A program made the position numbers and the translations under genes. DNA of 64,000 nucleotides, from contig NC_046683.1 of NCBI RefSeq assembly GCF_009870125.1, forward strand, positions 7,874,001 through 7,938,000, written 5' to 3'. Of this stretch, positions 25,001-37,400 are shown in pieces. The notes under the pieces are model-generated. The model did not search any database and was not told where the DNA came from. It was given only the letters and a program-made list of their open reading frames with translations. The stretch comes from Drosophila pseudoobscura (Eukaryota; Arthropoda; Insecta; Diptera; Drosophilidae). Positions within the stretch are counted from its first letter, which is position 1, and each line of letters opens with the position of its first letter.

Positions 25001-28000
25001 CAGATACTTGAAGAAACGCTGATGCGATGACCAGAACTGCCCCCACATGGTCTTCTTCATGCGACTCTCGGCGTCAATCAGTTCGGCGGCCTCCGTGAAC
25101 TTCTGCATGGCCTCCACCCAGAGCTCCACAGACTGGTCGTAGATCTTTCGGAACTCCTTGGTGAGGGGCACCTCTTCGATCTTGAAGCTGACGCCCTTGA
25201 AGCTCAGCTGGCGGGCAATGTACATGCCGCGTAGCTTCATGTCCATGGCAACGATTTCCATGGCACCAACACCGCTAAAAACAAAAAGGCCAGATTAAAT
25301 CGGATGCACGCAACGAATGAGGGCTTCCGCCACTTACCGTCGCTCTACGGCTGTGATAAAATCATTGAAATTGCTAAAGGCCGTGCCCTGACCCCACAGT
25401 CCCAGTCGGACCATATAGGCCATATTCTTGGGCTCCGAGGCGCCCGTGGCGGAGGCATAGACCACACGGGCCTTGGGCAACTTTTGCTGCAGCTCGAGGA
25501 CAGTTTGTCCGGTTTTTGTGGGCTTGCCGGAGCCCACGGGACACAGATTCTTGGCCTTGTGGCACTCATCGAAGATGATTAGACCCTCAAAATCCTCGCC
25601 ACACCACTGCAACAGCTGGCGGAAGCGCGAACGATACTTGCCCGTCTTGTTGTTCGATTCCCCAATGAGGGCCGAGTACGTGCTGAAGATTACGCCGCGT
25701 TTCACATTGTTGTTCACATCGGAGCTGATTTTGGCGTATTTGAACTACAGAGAAAGATAGCAGAGAGAGCAGAGAAAGGAGTATGAATGGAGGATCGGAT
25801 CGGATCAAAGGAAGAGACCATACTTTATTCAATGGATGCACACCAATGCGAGAGGCTCCAATATCGATGAGATCCCGCTGGGCATCGTACTTCAGATCAT
25901 TCGATACGGATATCCACAGCGCCTTCTTGCGTCCCTTGAGAAAGTTCTCATAGATGATGCCCGCAATGGTGCGACCCTTGCCCACGCCAGCGCCATCGCC
26001 AATGAGGAAGCCGGCACGACTGCCATCCGGCAGCAGGTGATCGTGCGCCTGCGAGGCATACGTTATGGACTCCAGCTGCAGGGCGCTCAGCTGTCCCGAA
26101 CTGATCGTGTCGTTGGGTATCGACATCTTGTAGTAGACATCGCAGGGCTCCACAGAGCTGAGAGAGGCGGTCTCCACCACAGCATCGGGATGCTTTTTGC
26201 CCAGCTTCACTGTGCGCCGGAGAGAGTGTTCAAAAGAGTCACAAAAGGAGCACAAGAATACGCATTTATGTTTGGCGGATACTCACGTTTGGCTGGCCAG
26301 TAATCGGCATATGTCTCGGCCACACCCATCTCCTCGTAGTCCACTTCGTCCTCCTCCTGCTGAACATAGGCAGCCGCTGCGGCGGCGGAGGCTGCTGCTG
26401 CATTGGCCTGGGCCTGCTGCATGGACTGCTGCATCGACATGGACATGGACATCGACATGGGCCCGGGACTGGTGCCGGACATCAAGGAGGTGCCTGGCGA
26501 GGGGGTACGCTTCATTGATTGCATGAACATCTGGAACACATTGTTGGGTATGCCGCTGGTCAGATATTCCGGATTCATGGCAATCAGTTTCTGTACAGCC
26601 TCCATCATCGATGTGCTGCCCTTTGTGCCACCGCCGCCAGTAGGTGCTCCTCCTCCAGCTCCCCCTCCTGCTGCTGCGGCTGCTGTGGCGCTCGCTGGTG
26701 GCATGGCCACCTTGGAAACTGCTCCCTTGAAGGGACGCACCACCGGCAGGGCAACACCGCCTGCCCCTGGACCCGCAGCGCCGCCGGCATAGCTCACTGC
26801 AAGAGACGCAAGGAACGGGAGGGAAAAAAACAGGATGTTTCGTGTAGGTTTCGAGTTTTGTTGGTTGCAAATGTCATTTGTTGGTCGATTGTTTGTTGTA
26901 TGTGGTGCATGTGGCATGTGGAATGTTCAGGGAGAGATATGCATTGAATAGAAAGAGACAACAGGCATCGGTAGATAGAAAGAGACAGAGAGAGAGAGAG
27001 AAAGGGAAAGGGAAAGAGCGTTCATAAGCAAACAATTGTCAAATTGAGGAAACCTACGAAGGTGGGGAAAAATATATATGTATATGTAAATCTTTCAATT
27101 GAATTGCATCCAAAATCCTCCACAAACAACAACTACCCAATAAACAAAAAAAACTGAACGAAAGAGAGAGAGAGATACATCACACAGACATACATCAGGC
27201 TCGAAACGAAAAGAAATATAATCGAAATACGTTCAGCGTTTCATTCGAACGAAAGCTTAACGGAGCGTACATCGACCACAACGGAAGAAAAACAGCGTAC
27301 AGTTATTTGCTGTCACATGTGCATCGGCGCTGCTGCTGCGCCGCCAGTCCAACAACACTTTTTGTCCCATTTTGCCTGCTGTCTACGCACACAGACGCAC
27401 TGCAACGCCGAACGAAAGCTCTTTGAAGCGCAAATCAAATGTTGGAGAGCCTTCGGGAGCTTTTGAAAGCCGTACATCGATCTGCTCTTGCAGGCATGTG
27501 CAGGCATATGAAAGCTTTCGCTCGACATGACTGGACATGCAATCTTCTTACAAGGAAACACAACAACAAAAGTATCAAGTATTCAATTCAATCCATCAAT
27601 TGGAAAACTGTTTTGATGTACAGCTTACATCGAGTATACATAGTTTTTGGTTTCCTTCATCGAACGTATATCAAAGGAATGGCAGAATATTAGCAAATAT
27701 CGCTACTCTTTACTCGTTGGTGGCTGGATGGTCCCTCTTCCGTTTGTGTTCTACCGTTTCCCATCCAACCTTTTCTTGTACATAATTTATAAGGAAATTT
27801 CTGAAGTTTTAGTGCAATTTCTCGGGGCCATCGACAACGATGCAGGATCATCGAGAAGGATGACTTGTTAAGTAGCAGCGTTTTGAGAAGATTCTGGTGC
27901 TTCTCCATATCCTCCGCCGATTGAGAGCTCTTCTGTGTCTCAAGTAATCCGCTGTCCTGCACCTTGAGATAGTCCGGATTGCGGAAGAGCACCTCGGCGC

Positions 28001-28379
28001 CTTCCATCGTTTCAGACATCGAGAATTTGCACAAGGAACTGCCGGGGCTGAAAGCACACGACGACAAGGATGACGACGACGAAGCCACCGCCTCCTCCTC
28101 CTCATCCTGCACATCGCTCTGTGAGGACTGAAACGACAGTGGTGGATGGCCAGTGGCTCCACCACAATGCTGACGTTTTTGTTCTCCACCGAGGAGAACA
28201 AAAAGTCGGATGTCGACTCCTGGCTACGCCATGCAGCACGCTTCATATTTTCCAGCGCCTCGTTCTGGATGGCATGAAAGTTCTCCATGGCCGCCGCCAC
28301 AGCTAGTTTCACCAGCTGACAGGTATCCTCCCAGCAGGGGGGACCGGCAGACACACCCACGTTGTGATAATGGTGATGG

Positions 28380-28441
<62 letters not shown>

Positions 28442-31400
28442 GTGCACCTCTTGATCCCCTGTAGCCGTCTGCTGGTCGGCCGCCTTCTCCATTTGCTCTT
28501 TGTCTTGTGGGTCGATTGGATTCATTACCGAAGATGAAGATCCAACAGAAACAATCAGAAAGAAAATGAAAATCAATAAGCTGCAATAATTTCGTGAAAG
28601 CTTTGACCAAAAATAATAAATCTCTAAAGAATTTTGTGTGGTTGTTGGAACGTTTTGTAGCAGCCAGAAATTTCTATAGAGCCGCCTTCATGGAGGGGAA
28701 ATGTTTGGAAATGCTAGAAAAGCATTTCCTACTTTGACGAGAGGAAATATATTACATAGAGTCCACCAAAAACGAACATTCAATCCTTCATTCACACAAG
28801 ATACAACAAAGTTAAAAAAAGACCAAAAATAATAAGAGCAGTGTTACAGGACACTGAAGGATAGGACATCATCTATACAGTTGCGTCCAAAATATTAAAA
28901 GTGCTGCTATAGCTCGTGAAAATATTGTGTGTTTAAGGATACAGATCGGTATCTCATTTATAATAATTTTAAGAGTATTTATAGATCCATTCCATTCGAG
29001 CATCGAACATTTACTATACCATATCTAACGATCCGAACAGCAATCATACAACATACTAACACTTTTAGGTAACTCTTTTGGCCCTTCCAAGCTCTTTTAT
29101 CAGTCAATTTTGGAGTATATTCTATTACATACATGCGAGTATATTGTATTTATACTGAAATTTAGATTATAGTCCTGCATAAACTGACAACCGAATCGAT
29201 TCAGTGGTACTCGGTATTCGCTTCATTGGGTCCTCTACAATCCATCACAATGCTCGACCAAAACGGACTGGAAAAAGCACGAGTATCCGAAAATTTCGGT
29301 TTTTTCTTCTCGCTCACTCTCTTGTATAGAAACAGAGGCATGTCGAGGCACGCGTGCCTCTATAGAAAACCTTCCGAACCGTTCCGGATGCTGATTCCAA
29401 ACTGATTCCTATTCTGATGTCCGCTGAATGTGCATCAGTATCGAGTAATTTTGAAAGACCTTTTGAAGACCCTTGTTCTAGCGAAAATATCCTTGTTTTT
29501 TGGTTTAAGAATGCCTACATTCTAGGGGACCAGCACTTGTATTATGTTGAACGCAGCTGTAAGATCAGTGTCGTGTGGATTGGTACGAGTAATTCGGTAA
29601 TACACTTGTCTACGCTTTTCTTGGTTGTTACCAACATTAATCGACTTACTCTGCGCCAGTAAAGACGCGGCCATATTGAAATTAGCGGCAGAAGCACCAC
29701 CAGCACTCCCACTCCCACCGCCACCGACACCGCCACCGCCCATTGCTGACGCATAGAAGTTGGAGGCGCCGCCACTGGAGGTTGATGTGGAGGTGGATGT
29801 GGAGGAGTGCGAGTGCGAGGGCGAGGCACTGCCACCCTTGGAGGCCACGTAGGCGGCGAGGTTCATCAGTTCGTTGGTGGAGAGGCTGTTCAGGTAGCTG
29901 CCGGCGCCGCTGCTCAGGTAGCTGCTGGCGGACCCACCGCCCCCACCGCCGCCGGCCCCCGCATTAAAGTGGGGAGTGGCGGTGGCAGTGGCAGTGGCAG
30001 TGATTGTGCCCGGGACCGAGCTGCTGGTCCTTGCTGCGGGTGGTAGTTTGGGGCCCATGGCTGGACGGACGGCAAAACGAATGCAAAACGAAAGGAAAAA
30101 ACCAAAACAAAAGCAAACCAAAGCAAAATAAAGGGTTTCAAGGGGTGGAGTAAAACAAGGACAAGACAAAAGGGGGTGGCAAGGGGTATAAACATAGAGA
30201 GGGGGGGTAGACGGGGAGGGGGGTATAAAGAGAGTGTGTGTGGGAGATAAAGAAAGAGAAGAAAGAGAGAGAAACACAAGGGACATTAATTAATTTCAAT
30301 CGTTCCAAACAAATTTCATCTTTTTCATCCTTCTGTCTGTCCGTCTCTGTTGCACGCATTGGTGGGTGTTTCTGTGTATGTGTGTGTGTGGGTGTGTATG
30401 TGATGGCAAGGTACATTGATAACAAGGTGAGGCATTCTCCTACTTCCACAGATCTAATTTTAAAGAAATACTAAACGATATAAGACCCCTCCCTCTCTAT
30501 CCGTGAGTTGTACAAAAATTCGTACAAAACTCTAGAGAATACAAGAGAGAGCATAAGCTGCCTCCTCTCTCTCTCTGTGCACGGCTCACCTGTAGCTCTG
30601 TAGCCGAGAGAGTTGTAAAATCCTTTCTTCTAGAGACTGCTCAGGATATGTCCTGCATCCTCAATCTTCTACAAGTCTTAGCCGAGCTAAGATTTTACTC
30701 AAATTCAATAAAAAGTTAAACGGAAATTCCCAAATTGATTCCCATAGCAATACGATATAGCTCTCTCTCTCTCTTGCTCTCTTTCTGTGGCTGTGTGCCT
30801 CACCTTGTGTGTTGCAAATGCTTGTCTTGTGTGTGGTTTTGTGTGTGTTTTGTTTCAACTTACCCGTCAATTTCTTTGGCATATTGTTTAAACTATTCTC
30901 TAATCCTACTTTTCTGGCTATTATCGGTACTGATCCTTTGGACGTCAGTTCTAGCCCCACCGTTCCGGCTCCGGCTGCGGCTCCGGCTCCGGTTCCGACT
31001 GCTTTCACTATTGGTAATCCTTTCAATCCGGCTGCGGCTGTTCCCGGCACTCCAATCTTAATATTATAGCTGCTGCTGGTGGTGATATTATTGTTGTTGG
31101 TTCGCAGCAGGGAAGTGGGCTTATTGTTGTTGTTATGATTGCTGATGGTTATGGTTTTGGTATCGCTGTTGCTATTGCTATTGCTGCCCGCTGGACCCTT
31201 CGTTACGCCCACACCGCTACGTATGTTCTGGGCGTAGGTAACAGCTGTGTTCAGATCGCGACCGCCACCTGGAGAGAGAGATATCACAAGCAAATACACA
31301 CAAGTACATATTAATGACCCGATCCAATCCATTTCAATGATATATATATATGTGATATAGCATAGCCATGTTCGCTGTACAAATTACCCACAAGTGAACG

Positions 31401-34400
31401 GCCACTAACAAAAGTCATCCCCTGCCCAAGTCACAAGCTGTCATTGGATGTTCCTTAACATTTATCATTGTGTGAAGTCACTCCCGAAAATTCAGTACGA
31501 AAATCTCCTACAACTATTTAATTGTGTGGGTTATCGTTTGCCTCCGACAGTAATTCAATAAAATGGTATTTGGTGTTCTATAATGGAAACAAATTTGATT
31601 GATATATGAAACGTGCCCGCATAAAAGAAGCCGCTGCTGATGCCGATGCCGAGAGTGCAAAAACAAACGACACTCAGTGCGTATGACGAGGGACATTGAT
31701 GTTCGGCTGAAGACTGGGACAGAGGTGGGCTGATGATCGACTCGAGTCTCTCTCAATGTTTCTGGTTTGCTTCCAAATTCAAAAATCTTTCCTTGATTTT
31801 CTTGTGCTATTCTGGCACGTGTTTTTGTTGGCAATTTCCCCTTGGCCCGTTTCCGGTGATGGAATGTGTGAATTTGTAATTTTGGAATACCTTTAACTTG
31901 ATGCCAAAACATTTCGAATGGATTCCTCAGAAATATGATTCACATTTTCATTGCACAATTATGCAGACGATAATCAGCATATAACCAGGCCCAAGACTTG
32001 CCCCCCGCCCCGTCCCTGCCTCCGCCCCGGCATTTAACCTCACGGCAGCAGCGACAGCGGCAGCGGCAGTGGCAGTGGCAGTGGCAGCAACCCCCGGTCC
32101 TCATTCAAGGTAAATAACTAATTAATGAGCAAAGATACAGATATAGATACAGATGCAGATGCACATAATACATAATATGCAGCAGGAATATACGGGATAT
32201 ACATATACGTACGTACAGTATGTGCTAGGAAGGGGGCCTTTGGCTGTGCATGTAATCATAATTATATGCAACCAGACACATACAGACGAGTACATATGTG
32301 GCACCCAATGACACATACAGCAATGGCAAAGGATGCCGTTGCAGTGGCAGTTGCAGTAACGATGGTTACCGCGCGGTCAAGATGCATAAACCCCCACCCC
32401 CCCGATCGCCCCGCCCCCCAAAAACCGCAAATCAAATACAAATCGTAGACGCAAAATCGAATGGACAACTCTGCCTTTGACAGACGTGAAAACTAATTAA
32501 ATTCTCGCGGGTATAGCCAAGGATATCCAAGCCGAATGAATGTTGGAATCGCCTCAACACTACGGTGAAAGACACACCTAGAAAAAACCTATTGAAACGC
32601 TTTTGTCGAGGCATACGAGGTGCTCCAATCTTTCAAGACACTGAAAACTCGACAACCGGCGAAAAGTGTCAAAGAGAAAGCTCGCGAGGGCATGGAGCTG
32701 TCGTGATTCGTGACTCGATGCCGAGAATGCAAAGACAAAATATAAACTGAAGTTCAATATATTCGTAAAAAGCCTTTGTAGGACAGATGCGACTACGAGT
32801 ATAAAAGTCTAAGCCCGACCTTGACCCTTAGTTATCCAGCTGGTGCATGATATCGTCGATAGGTTTGCTTATGAGGTTAGGAAGTCCTCCCGGATCGAGG
32901 TATGTCTTTATCCTTCTTAGTCGCAATGCTGCAGGGGTTTCGACGTCTCGTTCATCAAACGATTCCTATCTTCCTTTCCTGAACCATTCAAATCATTGAT
33001 TTTCAATTGTCGAAGCACTTTGTAATTATCCATCGATTGATGGATGGATGCCATGCCCCTTGGCATGGGGCATTGAGCATGGGGCATTTGCTAATCAAGT
33101 TTAATAATTCAGTCAAGATGTCCACCACCAAGTATGACGCACAGAGGCAGGACAGGAGCCTACCATCGTGGATATATCTTCAGTTCTACTCGTAAATGTA
33201 TATGGGGGGGGGGGGCGTTACCTAATATACGTGACGCACAAATGCGGAGGTGGTGCCCACACACATAATTGCCACATATATACTCCGCACTGTACTGCGT
33301 ACATGTATACTATATCCATATCGAGAAAATCTAATGCAAACACAATGCACGCTGCTCGCTGCACATTGAAAGGACATCTTTGTGGTGGCCGCCTGGCCGG
33401 TGGGAGACGACACCTCCAACCGCCAACCTCTTGCTCTCCTCCCTCCCCTCTCTCTCTCTGTTTGTGCATTTGAGGGGGAGGTCAGTTGGTGGGACAGGTC
33501 CATCCGTTTGAGCCAGGTCGATTGGGGGACAGATGGCACTGGGGGCATTTTCATTAATGTTTCAGTGGACTAATAAAAGTTGTCATTTCATTAATATTGA
33601 GACAGATGTCATGGAGCCGATGCCACTCTGATTCACTGAAAGTCAACCGAGTCCCACACCTGTTTCCTGTTCTGCTGAATAAGTTCTGGATGCTATCGAT
33701 GGTTCCCTTCCCATTGGGGTCCCATTGATCCCATTGGAGATCACAAATACTATTTCTAAATGGAATTCATTGGGAGATTTTCTGCTTACCAGGCACTTCT
33801 ATTAGATCTGGATCTTCGTCATCGTCAAAATCGGAGCCAGAGTCCTCTTCATCAAAATTATCGTCGTCGTCGTCGTCGACGCCGTCCAAAAAGGCTTTCC
33901 GCTTTTTTGATGTCTGCAACAAAAAAACAAAAAAAAAAACATGCAATTAATAATATTGGTACACAGTACTTTTGTGGTATTCAAATGGTATTTTTCTAGT
34001 ATTTATTTAGTATTTCCTAGTTGAAATTTCTAGTATTTATTTGGTAGTACTCTAGCATATCTTTTGAATATTTTGGAATTTATTGGTGTTTTTCTAATTA
34101 ATTATCTTTTATCATTAATTTGACATTTTCTAGTATTTTTCTAGTATTTGTCGGGTTTTAAAGTATTCATTTGGAATTTCCGAGTATTTACTTGGTTCAA
34201 GTGATACTCATTTATCTCCCTGGTATATTTTAGTATTTTCTTGGTATATTCTACCATTCATTTGTGATTTTTTTATTATTTATTTTGTTTTTTTTTATTA
34301 TTAATTTATTATTTTCTTTAAATAATGCGTTTGTTGTTTTTAGTATTTATATAGTATTCACATGGTATTTTATAGTATTTATATTGCATTCTTGTTATTA

Positions 34401-37400
34401 GTTTATAAGTTTTACTTATTTTTCCAAAAACTTGAAGAAAAAAAGATAACTTGCAATTTTGTAGACTTTATAAATTGCATTCTTCCTCATACTTTCACCA
34501 ATATATATATATAAACATGTATTAACATGGCATATCTCAAGATAAAATAATATAATCCTGTATGGCAGGATAATTATCAAATTTGATCAACAAAATTTCT
34601 CTCAGTGGACGCAAGAGGCGGCAAAAATCAATAGTTTTGATAGTTTTCACATCTTTCACAGGTTACATTTCCATTTGGAATCACCCAAAAAAAAAACAAT
34701 TAAGGTCCATACACGCAGGCACAGAAAAAGCAGAAAAACGAGATGAAAACAAAAAGCACAATAAATGTGACACAAAAGAAGAGCGAAAAAAAACCGCACA
34801 TATATTTGTATAGCACACTTTTCAGAGCACGGCACAGGCACACACACACACACACACATACAGAACGGGGTAGCAAATGGGAGAAAAAGAGAGCCAGAGG
34901 GAGAGAGAGAGAGAGAAAGTTGAAGGAGTTTCCGTTTCACTTGTTTAGAAAAAACGGCACAAAAAGCACGAGAAAAAAAAGCAACAGAAAAAAGCGCGAA
35001 GACAACGAAAGGGGGGGGGGGAGGGGGTGGGAAAAAAGGGGAGAAAAAGCTGTGAAAGCGAGGCGCTGAGAGGCGGACACTCACGGAAAGAGACGACGCA
35101 CCGAAGGAGGTCACAGATGCGTTTCTGACGCGATGGGAACTGGTTCTGTTCTCCGTTTCGGCCTGGTTTTTGGGGTCTTCTGGGGTCTCTGGTTGTCTAT
35201 TTGCTGGAGTGGTGTGCGACTGATTCGATGCTCGTGTTGGAGCCAACTACCGCCACTTTGCCAGGACTCAGATTCAGAGCCAGAACCAGACCCGGGCCCG
35301 GGTACGGCCTCTGCCACTGCCACTGCCACTGCCACGACATGCCTCTTGTCTACATGGCACACAGAGTACCCCGTAGCCGCCCCCCGCTCCCTCCCCCTCC
35401 CCCCGAATGCTGGGAATATTCACCGTTTCATGTCGGAATATTCTAGCAGGAGGCAGCAGGAGGCAGCAGCAGGACCAAACGGCTGCAGTTTTTCGATAGT
35501 AACGGGTTAACCCGTGGAGGGGGTGCGGCTCCTTTTGGGGGTGGGTTTTGTGTCTGCCGGACGGACATCAAGAAGAACAGAACTGGAAACAGGCCGATAA
35601 ACAAACGAGGTGGCGTCGACTGCCGAGAGTCCTACTACCAACCCTTTTTCGCACAGGCACGCACAGTGGTCCACATTGTCCAAATATCGCACACAAAACC
35701 GAGCTCGAATCTCGGACTTGGAAAAGTTTTGTGACTGTTCAAGACATGTTCATCGTCGGACATACAGCTGCGACGAAAAAAATAGCACCCGGGGACTAAT
35801 GTCCGGACGGATTTAGCTTAAGCAATATTCCTAAGGAACGTTGTTAAGACTAATATCAAAACTTTAAGGTATATTTTATCGTATCCCAGAGCACTGGTAT
35901 GATTTGTACACTCCGAATAAAGTTATTTCAAAATAAAAGGATTTTATCCGAAATTTGGGCACCAATTTCTTCCTGTCTTCTCCTATTCCTTCCTGTCAAA
36001 AGTAGAATTTTCCTCGAACTATGAGTACCCATTTTACGTTCTTGTAAACAAGATCTCAATTTTCTGCTACTTGGGGATTTTTTAAGATCCTTTTTTCAAG
36101 AGCTAGACCGATTGCTCTCACGAATGGGGATATCGCGCTTTTCTTTCAGGTGTTTCTTGTTGGAAAAACATTTGAACAACCGACAATTTGCCCCACCTTA
36201 GCATAGGTCCTGCCATCTTTCGCCTTTTTCATCACTTTAGTGCTTTTCAAGACCCATAACTACTTAAATTTTGTAAATTTCTTGTAACAATCGGCGTAAG
36301 ACAACGATTTTTAGTTCAATCAAGAACTAAAAATACCAAAAAGCTCAGAAAAGTAAAAGCTTTTGCGTAGAACAGTTACTGGGGCTATTTTTGTTGCGCT
36401 CTTCTTCCGCAAAATTGCCTAGAGTCATAGAGAACCGTTAGAATTGAGAGAGTAAGCACACTTCTCTCAGAGAGGAGACACGTAAAGCTTCATGACATTG
36501 CAGTAAAGTGCAGGAAATGTTGGACAGTGGTCATGTTTTGAAAGAATATAGACGGTCGTACCTAGTGGTGCTATTTTTTTCGGAGCCACTGTACACTCGC
36601 TTTTCTCGAAATTACGATTCAAGTTTCATTGTTTTTTGATTTCCTTTTCTGATCTGCATTCCACTGTGCTCCACTGGACCCCAAAAAGGGGTTGGAATGT
36701 TGCTCTCTCCTTCCCCCCAACCCCCGCCACTGCAACCACCTCCTTTGCCTTCTACCGTTCCCATGAGCCACCTTCTCGCTTCTTCTTCTTCATCGTTCCA
36801 CCGAAAGGCAGCAACAAAATGTTTGGCATTGCAGAGATACGATACGAAGCTTCGTCCTCCATCGATGCGGCATATGCAGGTGGGGGTGACCTCCCCTCCA
36901 CATGCCAGAGAGAGGGTGGTAGGGTGGGAGGCAGGGAGGCAATATGAAGCCCGACGCATGTACAGCAATTAGAGCGGGACAGAGTGATGTGTGAGAGGGT
37001 GGTGCATATCTCTCCCTCACTCTCTATATATCTGACATCCTACATATTCGATATGGGATCTTGGCTTTAAATCAGAGCACAGTAAACACTCGTGAAATGG
37101 AAGCCCAAGTCCCTTTCGATCACGACCAAAGCTTTGAATACCATATGAGACTTGAGATCGTAATCCAAGCCTAAGGAAACCTAAAGAAGCCAAGTCCAAT
37201 TTAGGTCCAAGTAGGAGCATTATTTCACTGATTTCTGAAGTATCGAAGTATCGCTTCTATCCTTCCTTTTAGCTATCGTTTGCGCTTGAAAACCCACAAG
37301 AAACAAATCTTGAATTAAAAATGGAAAATGGAAATGCATATCCCTTGTCCTACCCCATCACAATGCCCTCCCTTCCCCTCCTGTATCCCTTCGTCTCGTT

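Larger units (their letters stand above)
26797..29649. other. sno intron 4
   Basis: Apart from the nested ORF it contains GA-rich runs at 26985-27015 and an isolated Tc1-type end-like sequence at 28878 (TACAGTTGCGTCCAAAAT), for which I found no partner. Confidence 0.5.

Noticed and set aside
28877-28915. Tc1-like terminal sequence TACAGTTGCGTCCAAAAT
   Set aside because: No matching inverted end was found within the next few hundred bases, so an element could not be bounded.
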